The notes under the pieces were generated by a model, which saw nothing but the letters and a program-made list of their open reading frames with translations, was not told where the DNA came from and ran no database searches. Shown piece after piece: positions 7,112-14,943 of a DNA stretch of 23,538 bases (position 1 is the stretch's first letter; each line of letters starts with the position of its first letter). The stretch is from the NCBI GenBank assembly GCA_019100305.1, contig JAHRHW010000018.1:1-23538 (forward strand), read 5' to 3'. A program made the translations under genes and the position numbers. The DNA is from Candidatus Thiodiazotropha taylori. GTDB lineage: Bacteria; Pseudomonadota; Gammaproteobacteria; Chromatiales; Chromatiaceae.

Positions 7112-7659
7112 TTGGTAACTCTGAGAGCCTGATCAGTGATCCCCTGGATCGGGAGCTTGTACAGGCTGTTCAAGGTGGGATACCTCTTGTGGTCAACCCC
7201 TATGCAGCAATCGCCGAGCAGATTGGTACTGGCGAAACTGATGTGATTCGCCGTTTGGAGCGATTGTTAGAGAGTGGCGACATTCGCCGTTTCGGTGTTG
7301 TGGTTAGACATCGGGAGTTGGGCTACCGAGCCAATGCCATGGTGGTCTGGGATGTGAATGACAAGCGAGTATCGGAGATTGGTCGGCTGATCGGCCGTCA
7401 ATCATGCGTAACCCTCTGTTACCGTCGACCCCGTCGTTCTGGTCGATGGCGCTACAATCTTTTCTGCATGATCCACGGCCGCAGCCGCGAGGGCGTACTG
7501 AATAACCTCCAGCTACTGATCGAAAACTGCGGCTTGGAGACAATAGAACACGAGGTACTCTTCAGCCGGCGTCGCTTCAAGCAGCGTGGCGCTCGTTACG
7601 TGACGCAAAAGGAGAGCCGAGATCCTCTCCCCTGCCAAACCTCATTGACTGTGGAGTGA
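7102..7659 (+). CDS. nirL: Siroheme decarboxylase subunit, NirL/NirH-like (Lrp/AsnC fold)
   Basis: The 185-aa protein has the L/H-branch signature C-Y-R-R-P-R-R-x-x-R-W-R-Y-N-L-F-C-M-I-H-G after an N-terminal winged helix (L-D-R-E-L-V-Q-A-V-Q-G-G-I-P-L near residue 14). With the upstream D-type protein it should form a siroheme decarboxylase heterodimer in the cytoplasm. The ORF begins at 7102, but the second in-frame ATG at 7108 overlaps the previous stop as ATGA and may be the coupled start. The last 25 residues or so look loose and poorly conserved. L versus H is assigned by gene order only. Confidence 0.8.
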   Translation: MAMIGNSESLISDPLDRELVQAVQGGIPLVVNPYAAIAEQIGTGETDVIRRLERLLESGDIRRFGVVVRHRELGYRANAMVVWDVNDKRVSEIGRLIGRQSCVTLCYRRPRRSGRWRYNLFCMIHGRSREGVLNNLQLLIENCGLETIEHEVLFSRRRFKQRGARYVTQKESRDPLPCQTSLTVE

Positions 7660-7663
7660 CTCC

Positions 7664-8650
7664 ATGTCCAGTCTGTCATCACTCGATCGCCAACTGATCA
7701 ACCGTTTCCAGGGCGGTGTCGACCTGTCTGACAGACCCTTCCATCAGATGGCCAGACTAGTCGACTCGGATGAATCCGAAGTGATGAATGCGGTGCAAAG
7801 ACTGCTGGACGACGGCTGGCTTTCACGATTCGGCCCCCTCTACAACGCTGAACGCCTGGGGGGAAGCCTGGCGCTTGCCGCCATGGCTGTCCCTGAAGCG
7901 GTGTTTGACGATGTGGTCGAGCAGGTGAATGCTCTGCCGGAGGTGGCTCACAACTATCGACGTGACCACTGGCTGAATATGTGGTTCGTCCTGGCCACTG
8001 ATTCCAACGAGAGTATGACCAGCATTATCAGCCACATCGAAGGGATAACCAGTCTGCGGGTATACGCCTTTCCCAAACAGGAGGAGTTTTATCTCGGTCT
8101 TTGGTTCGAGATTGGAGAGGATGGCGGTTTCACCACCCGTTCCATCCCTGCCGGCACATCTTGTGGCACTCATCATCTCGATGAGCTTGACCGTCGTATC
8201 ATCGCTGAAACCCAGACTGGCCTCCCGGTGAGTCATGATCCCTGCGCAGAGGTGGCTGAACGTATTGGTTGCTGGCCCAGCGAGGTGATCAAGCGTATGA
8301 ACGATATGCTGGGGATGGGTGTCATACGCCGAACGGGATTGGTGCCCAACCACTACCGTCTTGGCTTTCGCGGCAACGGCATGACCGTCTGGAACATCCC
8401 GGATGAACAGCTACGTGAGGCGGGACAGCGGTTGGGCTCACTCGACTATGTCAGCCACTGCTACTCCCGGCCTCGCCATCTACCGGACTGGCCCTACAAC
8501 CTGTTTGCCATGGTGCATGGCCGGGACCGGGATGATGTGAAGGAGAAACTGATTAAGATGGGCCAGGTCCTGAAATCCTTTCACCGGGGTCACGAGGTCC
8601 TGTTCAGCACAGCGGTGCTGAAGAAGGCCGGTATGCGGTTGAATCTCTAG
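7664..8650 (+). CDS. Fused siroheme decarboxylase (NirDL/NirGH-type two-module protein)
   Basis: This 328-aa protein joins both modules in one chain: a D/G-type half (about 1-155, with H-N-Y-R-R-D-H-W-L-N-M-W-F-V) and an L/H-type half (about 172-328, with C-Y-S-R-P-R-H-x-x-x-W-P-Y-N-L-F-A-M-V-H-G). The linker around 150-172 is rich in G, T and S. A fused NirDL occurs in Paracoccus, while Pseudomonas has four separate genes D, L, G and H. Here a separate pair and a fused pair stand in tandem, so this ORF likely stands in for NirG plus NirH. The ATG at 7664 has GGAGTGA upstream and lies four bases after the previous stop. Confidence 0.88.
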   Translation: MSSLSSLDRQLINRFQGGVDLSDRPFHQMARLVDSDESEVMNAVQRLLDDGWLSRFGPLYNAERLGGSLALAAMAVPEAVFDDVVEQVNALPEVAHNYRRDHWLNMWFVLATDSNESMTSIISHIEGITSLRVYAFPKQEEFYLGLWFEIGEDGGFTTRSIPAGTSCGTHHLDELDRRIIAETQTGLPVSHDPCAEVAERIGCWPSEVIKRMNDMLGMGVIRRTGLVPNHYRLGFRGNGMTVWNIPDEQLREAGQRLGSLDYVSHCYSRPRHLPDWPYNLFAMVHGRDRDDVKEKLIKMGQVLKSFHRGHEVLFSTAVLKKAGMRLNL

Positions 8651-8659
8651 GAGATAACC

Positions 8660-9838
8660 ATGTTCCGAATCAGTCGCTATCTGCATGCGCTAGAAAAATC
8701 GCCTGGAGACGGAAAGCCACAACGGCCAGTCAAATCAACTGGACCGGTGGTGATCTGGAATCTGGTGCGCCGCTGCAATCTGACCTGTAAACACTGTTAC
8801 GCCACTTCTGCCGACAAGGATTTTCCGGGTGAGCTGGATACGCAACAGGTCTTCGACGTAATGGATGACCTGAAGGGGTTCGGTGTTTCGGTACTGATTC
8901 TCTCCGGTGGCGAACCGCTGATGCGTCCGGATATCTACGACATCTCAAAACACGCCAAATCACAGGGTTTCTATATCGGTCTCTCCACCAACGGCACGCT
9001 GATTGATAAGGACTCTATCGGCAAGATCGCAGATGTTGGATACGACTATGTAGGGATCAGTATCGACGGCTTACGCGAGACCCATGATCGTTTCCGGCGT
9101 AAAGAGGGTGCCTTCGATGAGTCTCTCCAAGGCATAAGGCTCTGCACCGAGGCCGGCCTCAAGGTGGGCTTACGCTTTACGCTGACACAAGACAATGCAG
9201 CAGAGCTTCCCGGCCTGCTGGATTTGATGGAGCGGGAGCGGATCGAGAAGTTTTATCTTTCTCATCTCAACTATGCCGGCCGCGGTTACAAGAACCGCCG
9301 TGATGACGTCCACCATCGAATGACGCGTGAGGCGATGGATTTACTTTTCGCCACCTGTTGGCAGGATGTGCAGCTGGGAATTCAGCGAGAATTTGTTACC
9401 GGTAACAACGACGCCGATGGCGTCTATCTTCTTCACTGGGTGACCAGACAGCTGCCCCAATATCATGCTCGCTTGCTGGAGATGCTCAATCGCTGGGGTG
9501 GAAATGCCAGCGGGGTCAATATTGCCAATATCGACAACGAGGGTCGAGTACATCCTGACACCATGTGGTGGGACTATACCCTTGGTAATGTCAAAGAGAG
9601 GCCTTTCTCCGAAATATGGCAAGACACCTCAGATCCCCTGATGGCCGGACTGAAGCAACCTCAAAGGCCCTTAGAGGGGCGTTGTGCAGACTGTGGCCGA
9701 CTCTCCATCTGTGGTGGTAATAGCCGGACCCGGGCCTGGAGAATGACCGCTAACCCCTGGTCAGAGGATCCCGGTTGCTATCTAACCGATGAGGAGATCG
9801 ATCTAAAATCCAAACCCGCCACATTGGCGGCCTGTTGA
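8660..9838 (+). CDS. nirJ: NirJ, radical-SAM heme d1 synthase
   Basis: The 392-aa protein has the radical-SAM cluster C39-x3-C43-x2-C46 (C-N-L-T-C-K-H-C) and the SAM-binding S-G-G-E-P near 82. A C-terminal auxiliary-cluster region has C342, C345, C352 and C373 (C-A-D-C-G-R-L-S-I-C ... D-P-G-C-Y). NirJ replaces the two propionates of didecarboxysiroheme by oxo groups in heme d1 synthesis. Its start at 8660 has TAGGAG upstream, nine bases after the fused decarboxylase gene. Length and motifs are complete. Confidence 0.93.
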   Translation: MFRISRYLHALEKSPGDGKPQRPVKSTGPVVIWNLVRRCNLTCKHCYATSADKDFPGELDTQQVFDVMDDLKGFGVSVLILSGGEPLMRPDIYDISKHAKSQGFYIGLSTNGTLIDKDSIGKIADVGYDYVGISIDGLRETHDRFRRKEGAFDESLQGIRLCTEAGLKVGLRFTLTQDNAAELPGLLDLMERERIEKFYLSHLNYAGRGYKNRRDDVHHRMTREAMDLLFATCWQDVQLGIQREFVTGNNDADGVYLLHWVTRQLPQYHARLLEMLNRWGGNASGVNIANIDNEGRVHPDTMWWDYTLGNVKERPFSEIWQDTSDPLMAGLKQPQRPLEGRCADCGRLSICGGNSRTRAWRMTANPWSEDPGCYLTDEEIDLKSKPATLAAC

Positions 9839-9860
9839 TACCATTGCGCTTATCCAGACT

Positions 9861-10328
9861 ATGCAACGCTTACCTTGCTGTCTTGTCGCCTTGTTACTCC
9901 TGGTTATAACGGGTGGACTGGTTTACAAATTCATCCTGCAGGGGGATACCGCACCGGCAAACGATGGACGTTTGGTCATCTTGATGCCAGAGGAAGAAAG
10001 GGATCTGGTGCTGGCAGAGATGCGAAGTTTTCTGGCAAGTGTCCGGTCTGTCGCCGCTGCCATTGAAAAGGATGATGCCGATGCACTGGCCAAGGCGGCA
10101 CGGCTTTCAGGTATGTCCGCCGGTAGAGAGATGCCCGGATCACTGGTAGGGCGTCTGCCGATGGAATTCAAACGTCTTGGCTTCGACACCCATCGTCGGT
10201 TCGATCAGATGGCGTTGGATGCGGAACAGATGGGCGACATGCAGTTGAGTCTTCAACAGTTGACCCAGGTGTTGGACAACTGTGTCAGCTGTCATGCGAC
10301 TTACCGTATCGATCGCATGGCGGAGTGA
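9861..10328 (+). CDS. Monoheme cytochrome, c'/c-554-like four-helix type, membrane-anchored or secreted
   Basis: The 155-aa protein begins with a hydrophobic segment (about 5-27) that is either an uncleaved anchor or a signal peptide. A helical domain follows, with one heme site at the very end, C141-V-S-C-H145, followed by A-T-Y-R. A C-terminal CXXCH after helices is the layout of cytochrome c' and related four-helix cytochromes, some of which bind NO. The equivalent of the fifth-ligand region needs alignment. It sits between nirJ and nirN with a 4-base gap to nirN, so it may feed electrons to NirN/NirF or buffer NO. The ribosome site at 9861 is weak. Confidence 0.7.
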   Translation: MQRLPCCLVALLLLVITGGLVYKFILQGDTAPANDGRLVILMPEEERDLVLAEMRSFLASVRSVAAAIEKDDADALAKAARLSGMSAGREMPGSLVGRLPMEFKRLGFDTHRRFDQMALDAEQMGDMQLSLQQLTQVLDNCVSCHATYRIDRMAE

Positions 10329-10332
10329 TTCA

Positions 10333-11925
10333 ATGTTGGCGAAACAAAGTTGCAAGATACCGGCCGTCAGAAAGTACTCGCAGTTGATGCCGCTACTCCT
10401 TGCTTTCGCTGTTATCGCAGCCAGTGCGGGGCAGCCTGAGCTGTCAGTCGATGAACTCTACCGTACGCACTGTGCTGAGTGCCACGGCGCGGACAGACTG
10501 GGACTGACGGGCCCCGCACTGCTGCCCGAGAACCTTCGCAGGCTACGTCAAAAAAAGGCATTGAAGACCATTTCAGAAGGACGTGCCGCGACCCAGATGC
10601 CTCCCTTCAGCACACGTCTGAGCCACGATCAGATCCAGACGCTGGTGGACTATGTCTATACGCCACTCGAACATATTCCTGAGTGGGGAATGCAACAGAT
10701 TGCCGCCAGCCGAATCGAGCACCATGTTCATGGCAGCCTACCGGATAAGCCGCTCTACGAGGCCGATATCGACAATCTTTTTGTGGTGGTGGAACTGGGA
10801 GATCATCACGCGACCCTGTTGAATGGTGACACCTTTACCCCGATTCACCGCTTCCAGACCCGTTTCGCGCTTCATGGTGGTCCCAAGTATGCAGAGGGAG
10901 GTCGCTATGTCTACTTTGCCTCCCGCGATGGCTGGATCAGTAAATTTGACACCTTCAACCTCAGTTACACGGCAGAGGTGAGAGCGGGCATTAATACAAG
11001 GAACCTGGCTGTTTCACATGACGGTCGCTTCGTCATGGTGGCCAACTACCTGCCCCACACACTGGTAGTCTTGGATGCAAGGGATCTAAAACCATTGAAG
11101 GTGATACCTGTGGAAGATGAAAAGGGCAAGAGTTCCAGAGTCAGCGCTGTCTATACCGCGGACCCCCGCTCATCCTTCATCGCCGCGATGAAGGATATCC
11201 CTCAGGTTTGGGAGATCAGTTATGAGATACCGCCGCCGAAAGGATTCGGGCAATGGATTCATGACTATCGGGAGGATTCAGGGGAGACGGGAGTGACTGA
11301 ACCCTTTCCGGTCCGGCGTATCCGGACCCAGGACTATCTCGACGATTTTTTTATCAATCAAGACTACACGCAGATTGCCGGCACGGCACGCGACGGCAAG
11401 GGACAGGTGGTCGATCTCGACCTGGGACGCGCAATCGGGGCCTTGAATCTTCCCGGCATGCCCCATCTCAGTTCAGGCATTACCTGGCGTATCGGTGAAC
11501 ACCAAGTGATGGCCACACCCAATATCAAGGCCGGCAAGGTGACAGTGCTCGATACCGACACTTGGCAGGTGATCAAGGAGATTCCAACCCTTGGGCCTGG
11601 CTTCTTCATGCGCAGTCACGAGAAGAACCCCTTCGCCTGGGTGGATGTCTTCTTCGGTGAGCACAAGGACGCCATGCACGTGATCGATAAACAGAGCCTG
11701 GAAGTGGTCAAGACGCTCTATCCGGCACCGGGAAAGACCTCAGCTCATGTGGAATTCACCAAGGATGGACGTTACGCACTGGTCAGTGTGTGGGACCAGG
11801 AGGGAGCCTTGGTTATCTATGATGCTCACACCCTCGAGGAGGTCAAGCGTCTGCCGATGAAGAAACCGTCCGGTAAGTACAACGTATACAACAAGTTGAC
11901 CCGTTCCTCAGGGACCAGCCATTGA
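10333..11925 (+). CDS. nirN: NirN, cd1-like dihydro-heme d1 dehydrogenase
   Basis: The 530-aa periplasmic protein has a signal segment (about 18-33), a cytochrome c domain with C47-A-E-C-H51 and the M-P-P-F axial-Met region, and a C-terminal d1-type propeller (about 150-525) resembling NirS and NirF. NirN oxidises dihydro-heme d1 as the last step and hands the cofactor to NirS. Sequence differs from NirS at the expected distal region (F-F-M-R-S-H-E-K-N where NirS has I-R-T-H-P-K). I chose ATG 10333, which has GGAG upstream and follows the preceding stop by four bases; the longer frame from 10282 overlaps the cytochrome gene. Confidence 0.88.
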   Translation: MLAKQSCKIPAVRKYSQLMPLLLAFAVIAASAGQPELSVDELYRTHCAECHGADRLGLTGPALLPENLRRLRQKKALKTISEGRAATQMPPFSTRLSHDQIQTLVDYVYTPLEHIPEWGMQQIAASRIEHHVHGSLPDKPLYEADIDNLFVVVELGDHHATLLNGDTFTPIHRFQTRFALHGGPKYAEGGRYVYFASRDGWISKFDTFNLSYTAEVRAGINTRNLAVSHDGRFVMVANYLPHTLVVLDARDLKPLKVIPVEDEKGKSSRVSAVYTADPRSSFIAAMKDIPQVWEISYEIPPPKGFGQWIHDYREDSGETGVTEPFPVRRIRTQDYLDDFFINQDYTQIAGTARDGKGQVVDLDLGRAIGALNLPGMPHLSSGITWRIGEHQVMATPNIKAGKVTVLDTDTWQVIKEIPTLGPGFFMRSHEKNPFAWVDVFFGEHKDAMHVIDKQSLEVVKTLYPAPGKTSAHVEFTKDGRYALVSVWDQEGALVIYDAHTLEEVKRLPMKKPSGKYNVYNKLTRSSGTSH

Positions 11926-11941
11926 ACAAGGTGCATATGAA

Positions 11942-12490
11942 ATGGAAATGAAACCCCTTGCCAGGCTCATTGCGGTCGGCCTCCTATTCTGGTTCTCACA
12001 AGGTTGGGCGGAGACGCTGACGCTTTCTGTCGACGCCATCGAAGTGGAAGACGGTGATACGCTTAAGGTCACAGTGGCAGTCGGTATCAAGCGGGTACAA
12101 TTAATCGGAATCGATGCGCCGGAGGATACTGAAAATCCTAAATTCACTGCAGATAGAAAGCGCACTGGCCTCTCCCAGGAGACCTTGCTCTCGCTAGGTA
12201 TCATTGCCACCGGACATCTGAAGAAGCAACTCGCTGCAGGTGACGAGTACCAGCTCAGATGGGAATCGGATAAGCCCGACAAGTACGGACGGCTACCGGG
12301 GGAGTTGTTTACACCGTCCGGAGTCTCAATTAACACGCGAATGGTTGAAGAGGGTTATGCGATTGCATTGCCAGGGGTATCGTCAACGCTTCAATCCCTG
12401 CAACGACAGGCCGATCGCGATCACAGAGGGCTTTGGGGACTGCTGGCGAAACCTACCCGACTTTGGGCTGGGTCCTACAGTTCAGACTGA
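11942..12490 (+). CDS. Secreted staphylococcal-nuclease-like (SNase/TNase) domain protein
   Basis: The 182-aa protein has a signal peptide (about 1-23, ending G-W-A) and one SNase OB-fold domain: V-E-D-G-D-T at 35-40, V-Q-L-I-G-I-D-A-P-E at 52-61, D-K-Y-G-R near 113-117 and G-L-W-G near 163. Ca-dependent nucleases of this family cut DNA and RNA outside the cytoplasm. The Asp, Glu and second Arg positions are kept, but the position of catalytic Arg35 in the staphylococcal enzyme appears to be Gln53, so activity is doubtful. It follows nirN by 16 bases and looks co-transcribed. Alternative ATGs at 11948 and nearby are possible. Confidence 0.8.
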   Translation: MEMKPLARLIAVGLLFWFSQGWAETLTLSVDAIEVEDGDTLKVTVAVGIKRVQLIGIDAPEDTENPKFTADRKRTGLSQETLLSLGIIATGHLKKQLAAGDEYQLRWESDKPDKYGRLPGELFTPSGVSINTRMVEEGYAIALPGVSSTLQSLQRQADRDHRGLWGLLAKPTRLWAGSYSSD

Positions 12491-12553
12491 ACCCTCGCAG
12501 CCTGATGCCGGTGAATACCCGCCCTTTGCGGGCGGTGAAGTAAGGTTTCAAGT

Positions 12554-13555
12554 TTACTGGCTCGTGGTGGCTGTGGGTTCAAAGTCCTTGCCGGTCAGCG
12601 CGTGAAGAAAGGCGGTGATAGCATTGGCGTCCTGAGCTTGGAGTTCGGTGTCGAGCTGAATTCGCGCCATGATTTTCACTACCTCAGTGAGTTCCTTTCC
12701 CGACCCATCATGAAACCAGGGACCGGTGATCGCCACATTGCGGAGTGAGGCTACTTTGAAAACCATGCGGTCGGCCTCTACACCGGTCACCCGAAAGCGC
12801 CCGGGGTCGTCCGTATTATGAAATGCAGCGTTCACACCGAGTTTCTCTAATAAGGTACCTCCGATCATGGGACCATCATGGCAGCGCACGCAGTTATGAC
12901 GAATGAAAAGAGCGAGCCCCGACTGTTCCTGATCGGTCAAAGCCGTTTTATTTCCGCGCATGAAATCATCGAAGCGTGATTCACTGCGCAGTGTACGTTC
13001 GAACGCTGCGATAGCCCCCGCGAGATTGTCATAGGAGAGTGGAGAGGCGTCCTCCGGAAAGGCCATTGAGAAGGCATCCACGTAGCTCGGAATGGCGCCG
13101 AGTTTTTTCACCACACTCGCTTCGTCCGGCATGCCCATTTCTATCGGATTGAGTATCGGTTGCCGTGCCTGATCCGCCAGGTCCTTTGCGCGGCCGTCCC
13201 AGAATTGAGAACTCTGCCATCCGGCGTTCAGTACCGTGGGGGTATTGCGATCTCCGAACTTCCCGCGTGCTCCAGGTGATGTCGGAAGGCCGTCCATACC
13301 GCCTCTACCATCTCCCAGCGGATGACAGCTGGCACAGGATTGGCTGTCATTGATAGAGAGGCGGGGGTCGAAATAGAGTTCTCTCCCCAGTTCGACACGT
13401 TCCGCTGTGTCATTCTCACTGCCGGGCATGCTCTGGGGAAGTGGGGCAAAATAACGGTTGGCTTTTTTAATCAAGCGATCGGTTTTATCCGCCTGTACGC
13501 CAGCAGTGAAAAGGCACAGCATCAAGACCACAATGTGACTGAGTTTGAGTTTCAT
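12554..13555 (-). CDS. Diheme cytochrome c peroxidase / MauG-family protein
   Basis: The 333-aa periplasmic protein has a signal peptide (about 1-22) and two heme sites, C74-A-S-C-H78 and C222-V-R-C-H226. It has the family motifs G-R-E-L-Y-F-D-P-R-L-S near 58, R-N-T-P-T-V-L-N near 103 and K-V-A-S-L-R-N-V-A-I-T-G-P-W-F-H-D-G in the second domain. Bacterial CcpA enzymes reduce H2O2 with electrons from small cytochromes or cupredoxins. It is last in the nirS operon, behind a cupredoxin and a triheme cytochrome, so it may share their electron pool; a MauG-like oxidising role cannot be excluded. GGAAG precedes the ATG. Confidence 0.88.
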   Translation of the reverse strand: MKLKLSHIVVLMLCLFTAGVQADKTDRLIKKANRYFAPLPQSMPGSENDTAERVELGRELYFDPRLSINDSQSCASCHPLGDGRGGMDGLPTSPGARGKFGDRNTPTVLNAGWQSSQFWDGRAKDLADQARQPILNPIEMGMPDEASVVKKLGAIPSYVDAFSMAFPEDASPLSYDNLAGAIAAFERTLRSESRFDDFMRGNKTALTDQEQSGLALFIRHNCVRCHDGPMIGGTLLEKLGVNAAFHNTDDPGRFRVTGVEADRMVFKVASLRNVAITGPWFHDGSGKELTEVVKIMARIQLDTELQAQDANAITAFLHALTGKDFEPTATTSQ

Positions 13556-13602
13556 TTTTCAGCTTCCCAGGGCTGGAGGAGTGCGCATTAACAGCCCTGA
13601 CT

Positions 13603-14448
13603 TCAATCAAACAGAAAGGATCGGGTATCGCTCAATGAGCGGTGTACGCCGTGACACCTGGCACAGATAACGACAGCGGCCTCACCCAGTTTTCTGCCGG
13701 CTATTTTGGGTTGCTGTTGCATCAATGCCTCATCCAGTTCATCGAGTGTTTTTACACTTGCATCGCCGAGAATCCTTTGACGGGGCAGTTCGTCTTTGTG
13801 ACAGGAGTCACAACTCTCTGCCAGTCGATGAAGTTGCCAACGGAGCTGCTGAACAGCTTTCTGTGCGTGGCTCCATCGATCGTCCACACTGGCTATCTTG
13901 ATGCGGTTGATCGTTTGGGAGAGGGCCTCCATATGATCGCCATATTCCTGCGGTCGGCCCTGGTCGCCAACAATCACAATCTTGCTAAAATCTGGTGAGC
14001 GATATCGGAGCGCAGCTAGCGCCCGGTACTCCCGGTGACAGTTTCGGCAGTTGCGTTGCAGCCGTGAAACTGTGCTGGCCACAGTCTTGAGATCCCCTCT
14101 TTGAGCTGCCGTTTCCAGTCGATCGGTCTCTTCCAGCTCAACCTCATCCTGCCATTCGGGCACCATTTCCGGGAGTTTACGATAGTGTGCGGTGAACTTG
14201 ATGGCCCACTTGCGGGTTAACTCCAGGTCTCCTTCAGCGGCATACTCATCTACAGCCTGTAGTTCTCGCCGAAGCGCAAACATTGTGTGAAGCCAGACCT
14301 GTCTCTTGCTCTCAGGCTTGTACCACTGTGAAAGGGAGTCGGGTAGTAGCGTGAAACTGCGCTCCTGTTCGGCAACGGAGTGACAGCTCACAGCTGCCAA
14401 CAGAAGGGCGGTAATACCGACACACCAAAACTGTTTTTTATCGATCAT
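13603..14448 (-). CDS. Triheme c-type cytochrome, helical, unknown family
   Basis: The 281-aa exported protein has three CXXCH sites: C134-R-N-C-H138, C213-D-S-C-H217 and C262-A-R-C-H266. Long helical stretches precede each of the first two, which recalls two c'-like four-helix modules plus a C-terminal heme. I chose the ATG at 14448 because it places the hydrophobic segment (about 10-20) as a proper signal; the ORF is open to 14481. Cys22 after A-V-S may be a lipobox, but the cleavage S-V-A before E-Q is equally plausible. It lies between the cupredoxin and the peroxidase in the nirS operon. I cannot name it; a role as electron carrier is inferred. Confidence 0.75.
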   Translation of the reverse strand: MIDKKQFWCVGITALLLAAVSCHSVAEQERSFTLLPDSLSQWYKPESKRQVWLHTMFALRRELQAVDEYAAEGDLELTRKWAIKFTAHYRKLPEMVPEWQDEVELEETDRLETAAQRGDLKTVASTVSRLQRNCRNCHREYRALAALRYRSPDFSKIVIVGDQGRPQEYGDHMEALSQTINRIKIASVDDRWSHAQKAVQQLRWQLHRLAESCDSCHKDELPRQRILGDASVKTLDELDEALMQQQPKIAGRKLGEAAVVICARCHGVHRSLSDTRSFLFD

Positions 14449-14547
14449 GTTATCTTCGTTATCCCAACTGGGCAGAGGCATTTCGCCAACAACTTTTTAC
14501 GGCCCAGGTGACAAGTACGCTCGCTACCAATCAGAAGTCAGCAGAGA

Positions 14548-14883
14548 CTACTCTACAACGTGCACCACACCTTTCATCTGGTGGCTCTCTTGGTGGGGCT
14601 CGCAGACATAGTGGTAAGTACCTGCCTTTTCGAAGGTACGTTCCCTGATATCCCCAGGAAAGAAGTAGTCGCCGGGCTCTTCGCCGAGGACCTCAAACCA
14701 GGCACTGTGATACTGGCGCTTTTCGTGGTTCTCCCAGCGCACGGTGGCGCCCACTTTGACGGTAATCTCTTCAGGTTGGAATTTGTAGTCCTTCGCAATG
14801 ACTGTGACTACTTCGTCGCCGCCGGCAGTTGCCTGTTGCACAACAAACAGCCACAGCAGCAGAATTATGCCAGATCGAAACAT
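14548..14883 (-). CDS. Small periplasmic cupredoxin (plastocyanin/pseudoazurin-like)
   Basis: The 111-aa protein has a signal peptide (about 1-20, ending A-T-A) and a single type-1 copper site: H59 in Q-Y-H-S-A, then C94, H97 and M103 in Y-V-C-E-P-H-Q-E-S-H-Q-M. It is the size of small plastocyanin-like electron carriers. As cupredoxins donate electrons to cd1 nitrite reductases in several denitrifiers, and no nirM-type cytochrome c551 is in the cluster, it is a candidate NirS donor. GGAGAG precedes the ATG. It is downstream of the NirT fusion gene in the same direction. Confidence 0.87.
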   Translation of the reverse strand: MFRSGIILLLWLFVVQQATAGGDEVVTVIAKDYKFQPEEITVKVGATVRWENHEKRQYHSAWFEVLGEEPGDYFFPGDIRERTFEKAGTYHYVCEPHQESHQMKGVVHVVE

Positions 14884-14943
14884 AATGGTTCTCTCCGTTT
14901 CATGGTGGCCACTTACGATCCTTTGGTCTGGAGTAAAAGGCAG

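Noticed and set aside
12518..12540. Hairpin CCGCCC-TTTGC-GGGCGG as a terminator between the two convergent operons
   Set aside because: The stem is only 6 bp and no T-run follows on either strand, so I do not call it.
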